Below, one piece after another: positions 28,086 to 35,938 of a stretch of 64,000 nucleotides of DNA (positions are counted from its first letter, which is position 1; the number at the start of each line of letters is the position of its first letter). A program made the position numbers and the translations under genes. The stretch covers positions 62,001 to 126,000 of the forward strand of contig NZ_NSKE01000004.1 in NCBI RefSeq assembly GCF_002287075.1. Direction: 5' to 3'. A model generated the notes under the pieces. It did not search any database and was not told where the DNA came from. It worked only from the letters and a program-made list of their open reading frames with translations. This DNA comes from Fodinibius salipaludis. Lineage in GTDB: Bacteria > Bacteroidota > Rhodothermia > Balneolales > Balneolaceae.

Positions 28086-28270
28086 GCAAATCTTGTTTAA
28101 AGGATTGAAAGAGTGAGTCTTAAGATATGATCAAAAAAAGCTAAACAATAATAAAATTCATCTAACCATTAATAAAGAAGTTTAAAAAGATTGCTAAATA
28201 TCCAATAGTGATTTTAAGTATTTTGAATCGTACTTTCGATCTCTGAGCAAAAGACAACAATTTATTTTCT

Positions 28271-29539
28271 ATGGCAAATCGCATACACACATTTTATTCG
28301 GTTCTTGTTTTCCTGCTAATATTACTCCTTTGGGGATGCTCAACCTCCGAGGAGTTTTCGGGCTATTCCTACGATCCGGAAGGCGTTACCGAAACTACGG
28401 ATAAAGAAACAAACCCCCATTATACACGCGTTATTGGCGTTAATGACGGAAAAATTTGGGTGAGCAATGATTTTTCGGGCGCACGCATGAACGACTTTTA
28501 TCAGGTTAACGACTCGCTATATCGTGTCACCATCAAACCCGAGCACAACGAAATCAATAACAGTCCCTGGTACGCGTTTCAAATCTGGAGCACTGAACCG
28601 GATACCATCAAATTACAGCTGGATTACGAACATGGCAATCATCGATACCTTCCAAAACTCAGCAAAGATGGTGACAACTGGCAATCCATCGACAGTACCA
28701 GCTTTTCAACTGATACAACGGAAGGAACCGCTACGTTGACACTCAACCTCAAAGAGGAACCGCTCTGGGTATCAGCACAAGAATTATTTACTTGGGATAA
28801 ATATAAACCGTGGCTCGACTCGCTGGCTCAAAAATCATTTATAACGCCAGACACCGTCGGCCGTTCGCACAACAACCTTCCAATTATCAAACTAAACATC
28901 AGCGAAACAAATACCGATGATCCGCGCGGGGTGATGATCATTACCGGACGCCTGCATCCCCCTGAAGTGACCGGGGCACTTGGGACAGAAGCATTTATTA
29001 ATGAACTTGCTTCCGATACTGAACTGGCTAAAAAATTCAGGGATAATTTTGAAATATGGGCCTACCCGTTTGCAAATCCTGACGGTGTACAGCAAGGCCA
29101 CTGGCGCTATAATGCTCGCGGTGTAGATCTCAATCGCGACTGGGAGCACTTCAATCAGCCGGAAACACGTGCTATTCGTAATGATCTGCTTACCCTTAAA
29201 AATGATAGTCTTCGCAAAGTGTATTACGGCATAGACTTTCACTCTACGGATGAAAATATTTTCTATCCTATTAATCGCGAAGAAGAAACCTTTCCCGACG
29301 ATTTCACTTACCAGTGGATCGACTCTCTAAAACAGGAATTTCCCGAATATCCTATTGAAGTAGAACCTTTTCCGCCTAATTCACCCATCACCAAAAACTG
29401 GATTTTTCACACTTTCGGGGCCGATGCGGTGACCTATGAAATAAGCGATAACGCACCCCGCGACAGCATGCATACGGTTACCCGTGAAAGCGCTCGGATA
29501 ATCATGAAGCAATTACTTGAAGAGAAGAAAGAGCATTAA
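28271..29539 (+). CDS. M14 family zinc carboxypeptidase lipoprotein, 422 aa
   Basis: This is an envelope zinc peptidase that trims C-terminal residues from peptides. A lipoprotein signal ends at LLLWGC (Cys about 23). Residues 40-165 form a beta-rich N-terminal domain. The M14 domain (about 175-415) shows the zinc pair His and Glu in TGRLHPPEVTG, the substrate-binding NR in GVDLNRDWEH, the third zinc ligand in YYGIDFHSTDEN, and a likely catalytic Glu in AVTYEISDNAP. The N-domain plus M14 arrangement resembles cytosolic-carboxypeptidase-like members. It is alone on its strand between tamA and the CDF gene, 185 bases after the tamA start region. Confidence 0.88.
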   Translation: MANRIHTFYSVLVFLLILLLWGCSTSEEFSGYSYDPEGVTETTDKETNPHYTRVIGVNDGKIWVSNDFSGARMNDFYQVNDSLYRVTIKPEHNEINNSPWYAFQIWSTEPDTIKLQLDYEHGNHRYLPKLSKDGDNWQSIDSTSFSTDTTEGTATLTLNLKEEPLWVSAQELFTWDKYKPWLDSLAQKSFITPDTVGRSHNNLPIIKLNISETNTDDPRGVMIITGRLHPPEVTGALGTEAFINELASDTELAKKFRDNFEIWAYPFANPDGVQQGHWRYNARGVDLNRDWEHFNQPETRAIRNDLLTLKNDSLRKVYYGIDFHSTDENIFYPINREEETFPDDFTYQWIDSLKQEFPEYPIEVEPFPPNSPITKNWIFHTFGADAVTYEISDNAPRDSMHTVTRESARIIMKQLLEEKKEH

Positions 29540-29896
29540 CTCCCGAAAATGTTAAAGCTTTTGAAGCGCGGGAAGCTTATTCAAATACAACAACATCTCA
29601 TGCTGAACTTGTCGTGTCTCGACCATTCGGGATTTCAGTATCTGTCAGACCCTGAAACGAGTTCAGGGTGACACGTGATGTGCATTATCACTTCTTTACA
29701 TTTACTTAGTATACAGTAATGAGACGGGCACACCGAGTCATTACAAGTTTTCTAAACTCTCCTATGTACGTAATGATAAAAGACATCACCATATAATATT
29801 GTTCATGATTTCTTTATCTTCGTTTGCTATAATCTGCATTGCTAAATAATGGGAGTTTAAGTCTCCTCTAACAAATCGAACTTTTTACAGAAATCG
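29540..29896. other. Intergenic region between the carboxypeptidase and CDF genes
   Basis: This 357-base gap holds the dispersed palindromic element at 29598-29674 and otherwise AT-rich sequence with no convincing gene. A TATAAT-like stretch (GCTATAAT near 29828) could be the CDF promoter. No metal-responsive operator could be assigned. Confidence 0.5.
29598..29674. repeat. Dispersed palindromic element, full-length copy
   Basis: A 77-base imperfect inverted repeat whose arms are CATGCTGAACTTG at the left and GAAACGAGTTCAGGGTGACAC on the right. It is related to 32062-32120 and to the half copy at 21641. Only non-coding positions are occupied. It carries no gene and looks like a MITE- or REP-like dispersed element. 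Confidence 0.7.
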
Positions 29897-30811
29897 ATGG
29901 CACATTCGCACGACCACGGACATCACCACCACGGCAAAGACCAAACCGAAGGACGTCTGTGGATTTCTATCATCCTCAATTTTATTATTACCGTTGCTGA
30001 ATTTATCGGTGGAATTATATCCGGCAGTCTGGCGCTTCTTTCCGATGCACTCCACAATCTGAATGATACCACCTCGCTCGGCATAAGCCTCGTCGCCCGG
30101 AAAATTTCTAAAAAAGAAGCCAATCGCGAAAAAACGTTTGGCTATAAGCGCGCAGAAATTATTGGGGCTTTTGTCAACCTCGTTACCCTCGTCATTATCG
30201 CCCTCTACTTGGTCAAAGAAGGTATAGAGCGATTCTACAACCCACAGCCCATCGACGGCATGGTGATGTTTATCGTTGCCATTATTGGCCTGATCGGCAA
30301 TGTTATCACCGCTATTCTGCTGTACCGCGATTCCACCGAAAACCTAAATCTCCGCAGTGCCTATATCCATATCCTGTCGGATGCCTTTTCATCGGTAGGC
30401 GTTATTATTGCCGGTGTACTAATCCTTTGGTATCAACTATATATTATCGATACCATCCTTACGCTCATCATTGCCGGCTACATTCTCTGGCACAGCTACT
30501 ATATGCTGCGACAAACCATCAACATTTTAATGGAAAGCACTCCCGCCAATATCGAAATCCCCAATGTGCAACAGGCTATGACCAGTATCAGTGGCGTGCT
30601 CGACATTCATCACCTGCACGTTTGGCGACTCGACGAACAAAACATCCTCTTAGAAAGCCACGTCGTGATTGACGAAGAAAATATGGGCCAGATGGAAGCC
30701 ATTAAATCAGCGCTGAAAGATCTACTAAGTACCGATTTTGATATCCACCACTCCACCCTCGAATTCGAATTTGAACCCTGCGAAGAACACCACGAAAGTC
30801 CCTGCAACTAA
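29897..30811 (+). CDS. Cation diffusion facilitator, probable zinc exporter, 304 aa
   Basis: CDF proteins export Zn2+, Cd2+ or similar ions by proton antiport across the inner membrane. The His-rich N-terminus (HSHDHGHHHH) is a metal-sensing or buffering tail. Six membrane helices span residues about 20-215, with the metal site in helix 2 (LLSDALHNLND) and the matching HILSDAFSS in helix 5. This His/Asp arrangement is typical of Zn/Cd-specific CzcD-like members. The cytoplasmic C-terminal domain (about 215-300) contains DIHHLHVWRLDEQ. It precedes the SCO1 and PCu(A)C genes by 19 bases, so a metal-handling operon is likely. Confidence 0.94.
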   Translation: MAHSHDHGHHHHGKDQTEGRLWISIILNFIITVAEFIGGIISGSLALLSDALHNLNDTTSLGISLVARKISKKEANREKTFGYKRAEIIGAFVNLVTLVIIALYLVKEGIERFYNPQPIDGMVMFIVAIIGLIGNVITAILLYRDSTENLNLRSAYIHILSDAFSSVGVIIAGVLILWYQLYIIDTILTLIIAGYILWHSYYMLRQTINILMESTPANIEIPNVQQAMTSISGVLDIHHLHVWRLDEQNILLESHVVIDEENMGQMEAIKSALKDLLSTDFDIHHSTLEFEFEPCEEHHESPCN

Positions 30812-30830
30812 ACATCCGGTCAATCTAACT

Positions 30831-31418
30831 ATGAGTCCTACTCTCAAATCGCTACTTGTTTCGCTTCTCATCATCGCAACCTTCACCGCATGCGGCCCCG
30901 ATACGCTGTACGACCTCAGTGGCGACACCTTTCAACTCCGTAACTCCGACAGCACCCAAGTCAATTTTCCCGGTGACTTTAAAGGAGACATCTCACTCGT
31001 CACCTTCATCTACACCAACTGTCCTGACGTGTGCCCCGTTATCACTGCTAACATGACCAATATCCAGCGTGCGCTCGACGATACCTCCGGAGTCAACTTC
31101 ATCGAAATCTCCTTCGACCCCAAACGCGATAGCCCGTCCACCCTCAAAGAATACCGAGATTTATACGAACTCAATGAACAGTTTACCATGCTCACCAGTC
31201 ACCCGAACGACAGCGACGTGCTGCTCGATAAGCTCGATATCGTCGCCGAAAAAGCCATTATCGATTCACTCGGCCACGACAGCACAAACTACGCCATGCG
31301 CCACTCCAACACCCTTTACCTGATGGACCGTGACGGCTACATCCGCACCGAATACCCCGCGCACCGCGTCACCCCCGAACATGTTAAAGATGACATCAAT
31401 TACCTCCGATCAGAATGA
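30831..31418 (+). CDS. SCO1/SenC-type copper chaperone lipoprotein, 195 aa
   Basis: SCO proteins deliver copper to the CuA site of cytochrome oxidase or act as thiol reductants outside the cytoplasmic membrane. I start at the ATG at 30831, which gives a lipoprotein signal (hydrophobic run then FTACG, Cys about 20); an upstream in-frame extension into the CDF gene has no signal. The thioredoxin-like domain bears the copper-binding TNCPDVCPV (CxxxC) and the distal His in YAMRHSNTLYLMD. The stop overlaps the next start (ATGA), showing translational coupling with the PCu(A)C gene. Both fit assembly of a copper oxidase encoded elsewhere. Confidence 0.93.
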   Translation: MSPTLKSLLVSLLIIATFTACGPDTLYDLSGDTFQLRNSDSTQVNFPGDFKGDISLVTFIYTNCPDVCPVITANMTNIQRALDDTSGVNFIEISFDPKRDSPSTLKEYRDLYELNEQFTMLTSHPNDSDVLLDKLDIVAEKAIIDSLGHDSTNYAMRHSNTLYLMDRDGYIRTEYPAHRVTPEHVKDDINYLRSE

Positions 31419-31897
31419 AATCAATAACTCACTTTCTGCTAATTTTACTATCCGGCTGCTTACTGTTTTTTGGATGTAGTTCTGAGTCGAATTCTTCGAA
31501 CGAATCCGACTCCAAAAAAGAAGTCGTTCTCGGAAAAATAGCCCTCGACAACGCCTGGGCACGTCCCGGTTCACAACAAGGCAAAAGCGCTGCATACCTG
31601 CGCATCTCCAACGGCACCGCCTCCACAGATACGCTACTTTCATTTAGCAGTAATGCCGCCGAAAGCGTCGAACTTCACAAATCCATTGAAAATGATGACG
31701 GCACTACCAGCATGCAACCCGCTGATGAGCAAGTTATTCCATCCGGAGAAAAGCTTCATATTGAACCCGGCGGGCTCCACCTTATGCTTACCAACTTAAA
31801 AAGAGATATGGCCGTAGGCGACTCCCTCCAAATTACCTTAGAATTTGCCCGTGCCGGTACCGTGACCACCACCGCCCCGGTACAGATACAGAATTAA
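31415..31897 (+). CDS. PCu(A)C-type periplasmic copper chaperone lipoprotein, 160 aa
   Basis: These DUF461 proteins carry Cu(I) for CuA assembly together with SCO1. A lipoprotein signal ends LLFGC (Cys about 20). The copper motif H(M)-X10-M-X21-HxM can be traced exactly: His in VELHK, Met after ten residues in TTSMQP, then 21 residues to HLM. The Met that normally follows the first His is a Lys (HK), so one of the four ligands is missing. The start overlaps the SCO1 stop by four bases. A fluoride riboswitch begins about 90 bases after its stop. Confidence 0.9.
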   Translation: MKSITHFLLILLSGCLLFFGCSSESNSSNESDSKKEVVLGKIALDNAWARPGSQQGKSAAYLRISNGTASTDTLLSFSSNAAESVELHKSIENDDGTTSMQPADEQVIPSGEKLHIEPGGLHLMLTNLKRDMAVGDSLQITLEFARAGTVTTTAPVQIQN

Positions 31898-31988
31898 AAT
31901 ACCTACCCAAACCAGCAGCTGAACTTGCCCTCTGATGCGTAGAAATCCCAAGGGATGGCATCACTGTAATACATTACATAAATTTGCC

Positions 31989-32046
31989 TTGGCGATGGAG
32001 TTCGCCTTCAACCGCTCCGGCCACCATCGTAGCTGATGACTCCTGT
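31989..32046 (+). ncRNA. Fluoride riboswitch (crcB motif)
   Basis: The sequence from about 31989 shows the crcB-motif order: GGCGATG, then GGAGT, then TCGCC (stem P1 GGCGA/TCGCC), CAACCGCT, a variable hairpin closed by GCT/AGC, and CTGATGACTCCT. GGAGT (31997-32001) can pair with ACTCC (32039-32043), the second helix of this class. It binds fluoride with Mg2+ and controls fluoride defence genes; the next gene, 112 bases on, is the CrcB/Fluc channel. The family match is by eye, but several separate conserved blocks agree. Confidence 0.88.
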
Positions 32047-32061
32047 TAACATAGAAGTTCC

Positions 32062-32120
32062 GTGTCACCCTGAACTTGTTTCAAGGTCTGGCAGATGCTG
32101 AAACAAGCTCAGCATGACAC
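32062..32120. repeat. Dispersed palindromic element between the riboswitch and crcB
   Basis: A 59-base imperfect palindrome beginning GTGTCACCCTGAACTTGTTT and ending AACAAGCTCAGCATGACAC. It belongs to the same family as 29598-29674. It sits inside the leader of the crcB transcript, exactly where the riboswitch expression platform should be, so it may have replaced or extended that platform. Confidence 0.75.
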
Positions 32121-32157
32121 CTTACTTAATAAGAATTAATCTTACAGGAGTTATCAC

Positions 32158-32529
32158 ATGCTACAATCCATATTAGCAGTCGGCGCCGGCGGATTCTTTG
32201 GAAGCATTTTCCGCTACCTTATTAGTCATTATATAACCATCAGCGCCCAATCCACTTTTCCCTTCGGTACGCTCACCGTTAATCTTGCGGGTTCCTTTTT
32301 GATCGGAATCATTATTGCGTCTGCGCTCGAAGGAAATCTAAACAAATCCATGCGCCTTCTTTTAGCCACCGGTTTCTGCGGTGGATTTACAACCTTCTCT
32401 TCCTTTTCTTACGAATTCTTTTCTCTCCTGCAGCACGAACAAACCGGCTATGCCTTTTTGTACGCCGTGGCCAGCTTTGTATTGGGATTAGCTTTTGTTT
32501 GGCTGGGCTTTTCGCTGGTAAAAGTCTAA
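32158..32529 (+). CDS. crcB: Fluoride exporter CrcB/Fluc, 123 aa
   Basis: Fluc channels are small dimeric membrane channels that let fluoride out of the cell. The 123-residue protein has four helices and the family marks TVNLAGSFLIGI (GxxNxxGSF type) and GFCGGFTTFSSFSYE, which holds the pore Phe and Thr/Ser residues. The ATG at 32158 has a good ribosome site (CAGGAG, 12 bases upstream), unlike most genes here. The fluoride riboswitch upstream shows how it is regulated. It is single-copy here rather than the paired heterodimer form. Confidence 0.96.
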   Translation: MLQSILAVGAGGFFGSIFRYLISHYITISAQSTFPFGTLTVNLAGSFLIGIIIASALEGNLNKSMRLLLATGFCGGFTTFSSFSYEFFSLLQHEQTGYAFLYAVASFVLGLAFVWLGFSLVKV

Positions 32530-32797
32530 TAAAAAGAACAAAGGCACGATCGGACGTTTGTTCTATACATTGCTAACAGTAATGATATGAGAAAATTGAA
32601 ACGAGACTCAACCTCCATCCATCGACTAAAAAAACACTTACCCCTGTAAATAGCGCCAATGTCCAATCTTGCTGTTATCAACCGCCTCAAAACCAAATAA
32701 AGTCAACCCGAAAAAAATAACATTGTTTTAAAACAACTTTGGTTTTCATTTTTTACTTTAAACGCGCAGCAAAAATACACAGTCAAAAGAATAAATT

Positions 32798-34255
32798 ATG
32801 TCAAACTCTGATAACAGCAGTTCTCGAAACGGCATCTCTCGGCGCCAGTTTTTAAAATCCAGTGCTCTTTCAAGTTTGGGACTTGGCACCTTTATGCTGG
32901 GTGGGTGCGACACGAACAGTCAAAGCTTCCAGGATAGAGGAGAAGCTAAAAATGTAATTTTCATGGTCAGCGACGGCATGAGCGCAGGCACATTCAATAT
33001 GGGCGATCTGATCAAAAGGAGGCAGTTCGGAAATCTCAGTCACTGGGTTGATCTCTACAACTCTGACCGGAAGTTCCATCGCGGAATAATGGATATGGCC
33101 TCCCTCAATTCTCCGGTAACGGGTTCTGCTGCAGCTGCTTCCTCGTGGGGATGCGGTCATCGTATCAATAACCAAGCTGTAAATACAGGACCGAATGGCG
33201 AGGAATATAAACCCATTAACCAAATTTTTAAGGATGCCGGCAAGAAAACAGGACTGGTAACAACTACACGCATCACCCATGCTACACCTGCTGGATTTTC
33301 AGTCAGTATCGATTCCCGCGGTAAAGAAGATCAGATTGCCAAAAAATACCTGCAGCGGGAATATGACTTAATGCTGGGCGGCGGTGCACGACATTTCAAG
33401 GCCGATAGCCGTGATGACGGACAAGATTTGATTTCAAAATTTTCTGACAAGAACTACACCATTGCCCGTACCAAGCAAGAACTTAGCGAAGCTTCTGTAG
33501 ATAGTCGGTTATTAGGGCTCTTTTATGATAGCCACCTCCCTTATACCATTGATCATCAAACAATTGATGAACATCAGAAAAATATCCCTAACTTAGCCGA
33601 AATGACGGATAAAGCTCTGCAGCACCTCGAGAATCAAAACGGTTTTATTTTACAGGTCGAAGGCGGACGTGTCGATCACGGAGCTCACACCAATGATGCT
33701 GCAGGGATGCTCTACGACCAGGTTGCATTTGACGACGCCGTTAAAGTTGCGCTCGATTTTGTGGATCAACGAGATGATACGCTGCTTATCATCACTACTG
33801 ATCACGGAAATGCTAATCCAGCTCTTAACGCCGCCGGTGATGGCTATAATGATTCCGGCCCATTTTTTGATCGCCTTCAGGATTTTCGACACTCAAACAA
33901 CTGGATCTTATCCGAATTGGATGAAAATAGCTCCGTTGCAGACATTCGTGAGCGTGTCGAATACGCTACGCAATTGGGCATCGAAAAAGAAGAAGCCCAG
34001 ACACTGCGAAAGGCCCTCAACGGAAACCTGGAAACTATTTACGATATCAAAAACTATCCGTCCAGCGTTCTCGGATCTATTTTAGCTAATTATACCAGCG
34101 TTAGTTTTACCAGTGGAGGTCACACAAGCGATTATGTAGAACTTGCTGCATTGGGCCCGGGTATAGAAAACCTGGATCATTTTACGCGCAATACCGAACT
34201 TTTTGATCTTATGGTAAATGCTGCCGGAGTGAATGCAAATATGGCGATAGCATAA
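32798..34255 (+). CDS. Alkaline phosphatase, Tat-type lipoprotein, 485 aa
   Basis: PhoA-type enzymes release inorganic phosphate from organic esters outside the cytoplasm. The N-terminus has a twin-arginine signal (SRRQFLK at about 15-21) and a lipobox ending LGGC (Cys37), so it should be exported folded and lipid-anchored. Metal and active-site segments are IFMVSDGMSAG (Asp59), SPVTGSAAAASSW with likely nucleophile Ser110, QVEGGRVDHGAHTND, ITTDHGNANP, and SGGHTSDYVELAA. The residue before the nucleophile is Gly where E. coli PhoA has Asp101. No Pho box was assigned. It may complement the secreted S1/P1 nuclease in phosphate scavenging. Confidence 0.93.
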   Translation: MSNSDNSSSRNGISRRQFLKSSALSSLGLGTFMLGGCDTNSQSFQDRGEAKNVIFMVSDGMSAGTFNMGDLIKRRQFGNLSHWVDLYNSDRKFHRGIMDMASLNSPVTGSAAAASSWGCGHRINNQAVNTGPNGEEYKPINQIFKDAGKKTGLVTTTRITHATPAGFSVSIDSRGKEDQIAKKYLQREYDLMLGGGARHFKADSRDDGQDLISKFSDKNYTIARTKQELSEASVDSRLLGLFYDSHLPYTIDHQTIDEHQKNIPNLAEMTDKALQHLENQNGFILQVEGGRVDHGAHTNDAAGMLYDQVAFDDAVKVALDFVDQRDDTLLIITTDHGNANPALNAAGDGYNDSGPFFDRLQDFRHSNNWILSELDENSSVADIRERVEYATQLGIEKEEAQTLRKALNGNLETIYDIKNYPSSVLGSILANYTSVSFTSGGHTSDYVELAALGPGIENLDHFTRNTELFDLMVNAAGVNANMAIA

Positions 34256-34585
34256 GAAAAAGGTTAGCTATAACTAATAGTTTCACATTAAATATCTTCA
34301 AAAGATCCTTCGCATCTTTTATCCGAGGTTGCTACACCTCTCATATTAAAAATGATGCTATAATGAATAGAATCAAATGCGTAGGTCGCCATTTTAGGAA
34401 TTATATTATATCTGATAACCTAAAAGTAACTTTTCCGGTAATTGTGGAATTAGAATTTTGTAAAATAATTTAAATCTATCTGTGTTATAATAAGCTATGG
34501 TGACATCAATTATCAATAGGTAAAGAGCAGCATCTTTAATACCTTTATAATTAATTTTATCGGTATCTAAACAACAAACTGCCAA
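34256..34585. other. Intergenic region after the phosphatase
   Basis: This 330-base AT-rich gap has a 7-base hairpin (AAAAGAT with ATCTTTT near 34299-34320) that may end the phosphatase mRNA. It also must hold the promoter of the redox operon starting at 34586. No further gene, repeat or RNA was recognised; an 87-codon frame on the minus strand here is not credible. Confidence 0.45.
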
Positions 34586-34972
34586 ATGATTAACGCCATA
34601 AAGCATATTTTCTTTTTTGTGCTTATTTTTGCTGTTGGCAGTGCTATATCCCAGCAAAATATTGCCCAATTGGGTAATATTGGCAGTTCTGAATCAGGTT
34701 CAAAAACGCTTTGTCAACAACTTACCAACGGAAGCATTGCAAATCCTTCCGGAGACATTGACTCACTTTTTAAAAACGTGTCTAAATCGAATGCCGATGA
34801 CGCACAGCCCAAAACTATTACGAGCTGTAATTCTCTGCTGAATATTCTTCCCACAAAAAACAATTTTTCTTTCAGCCCCGGAGAACAACCAATAAATATT
34901 GGCTTTTATAATGCCGTACGCTCCTCTCTAATATTTGTATTTCAAGAGCCCGACCCTCCTCGGCTCGGTTGA
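34586..34972 (+). CDS. Small secreted protein of unknown function, 128 aa, in the redox operon
   Basis: A clear signal peptide (MINAIKHIFFFVLIFAVGSAIS) is followed by a Ser/Asn/Gly-rich mature part of about 105 residues with two cysteines (KTLCQQL and ITSCNS) and an odd C-terminus, FVFQEPDPPRLG. I do not recognise the family. It is first in a set of five same-strand genes that continues with a small anchored protein, a TlpA lipoprotein, a DsbD-like reductase and a second TlpA. The two Cys and this position make it a possible partner or substrate of those thioredoxin-like proteins; this is inference only. Confidence 0.6.
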   Translation: MINAIKHIFFFVLIFAVGSAISQQNIAQLGNIGSSESGSKTLCQQLTNGSIANPSGDIDSLFKNVSKSNADDAQPKTITSCNSLLNILPTKNNFSFSPGEQPINIGFYNAVRSSLIFVFQEPDPPRLG

Positions 34973-35070
34973 TCCTTTCTGGCTTTCCAGCCCCTTTTCG
35001 ATAAATTTTTCAAAAGAACACATCCAGCTGGATAGATATTATCCCTGTATCTTTAAGATCAACCTTAACT

Positions 35071-35313
35071 ATGACGTATTTAAAACAACATAAAAAGCTA
35101 ATCCCATTACTTGCAGTAGCTATACTGCTCGGTATTGCCGGCTATGATTTACTCAGCGAACAACAGGAAAATGCTGCAATCGTTAATTCCCGAAAAATGA
35201 TTGATCCCTCAACCATAAGCGGCCGAGCAGCCTGTGAGGTTCCCATTCCGGATATTTCAAAACGAGCACAGTCTGAACAACCTGCCTTCGAGGCAAAAGG
35301 AATTTCCAACTAA
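35071..35313 (+). CDS. Small membrane-anchored protein, 80 aa, in the redox operon
   Basis: One membrane segment (about residues 10-27, LIPLLAVAILLGIAGYDLL) with a basic N-terminus leaves about 50 residues outside the membrane, containing a single Cys in RAACEVPIP. No family is recognised. It ends 17 bases before the TlpA lipoprotein start and follows the small secreted protein by 98 bases. The tight spacing supports a real gene, co-transcribed with the thiol-redox genes. Confidence 0.6.
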   Translation: MTYLKQHKKLIPLLAVAILLGIAGYDLLSEQQENAAIVNSRKMIDPSTISGRAACEVPIPDISKRAQSEQPAFEAKGISN

Positions 35314-35330
35314 CTATTGTATTACTGATT

Positions 35331-35903
35331 ATGAATTTCTCTCGATTTTCAACACATATATTTTTCATTATTCCATTAGCTTTTTCACTAATTGCATGCG
35401 GCACCCCAGACGAACAGGCCTCTGCTGATAACGCACAATCATCCGCAGAACAAACAGCCAGCCCCCAGAACTCATCCCAACAGGAATTTAAAGAGGCTCC
35501 CGATTTCACCCTTGAAACAATGGAGGGTACCTCCTTTACTTTATCCGATCAACGAGGAAAAGTTATCGTTCTCAACTTTTGGGCAACGTGGTGTGCACCT
35601 TGCCGCAAAGAAATCCCCGACTTTATTGAGCTCCACAAAAAAATGAAAGATGACGGAGTACTTTTTGCCGGTATTTCTGTTGATGAAGAAGGCTGGGATG
35701 CCGTTCGTCCCTTTGCCAATGATCTGGATATCAATTATCCTATCATGGTCGATAACGGTAGCATATCAAACGAGTATGGACCTATTCGGGCAATCCCAAC
35801 AACGTTTATAATCAACAAAAAGGGACAAGTAGAATATGTAGCGCCCGGAATGGTTACGAAAGAAAAACTACAGCCTATACTTGAAAAGTTGGCTAATAGA
35901 TAA
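35331..35903 (+). CDS. TlpA/ResA-like thiol-disulfide lipoprotein, 190 aa
   Basis: This is an extracytoplasmic thioredoxin-fold protein that reduces disulfides, for example in apocytochrome c or copper-site proteins. The lipoprotein signal ends at SLIACG (Cys about 23), followed by a Gln/Ser-rich linker and a TlpA domain (about 55-190) with active site FWATWCAPCRKE and the cis-proline segment RAIPTTFIIN. Active-site CxxC spacing is intact. It lies between a small anchored protein (17 bases) and the DsbD-like gene (35 bases), so electrons probably flow from the DsbD-like protein to it. Confidence 0.93.
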   Translation: MNFSRFSTHIFFIIPLAFSLIACGTPDEQASADNAQSSAEQTASPQNSSQQEFKEAPDFTLETMEGTSFTLSDQRGKVIVLNFWATWCAPCRKEIPDFIELHKKMKDDGVLFAGISVDEEGWDAVRPFANDLDINYPIMVDNGSISNEYGPIRAIPTTFIINKKGQVEYVAPGMVTKEKLQPILEKLANR

Positions 35904-35938
35904 TTCTATTTAAATACCGGTTAAAACCTATTTACCCT

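Noticed and set aside
30738-30830. Upstream extension of the SCO1 gene into the CDF gene
   Set aside because: The ATG at 30831 gives a proper lipoprotein signal; the extension would bury it.
34406-34669. 87-codon minus-strand frame overlapping the small secreted protein
   Set aside because: It overlaps the start of a gene with a clear signal peptide and itself shows no domain or start signal.
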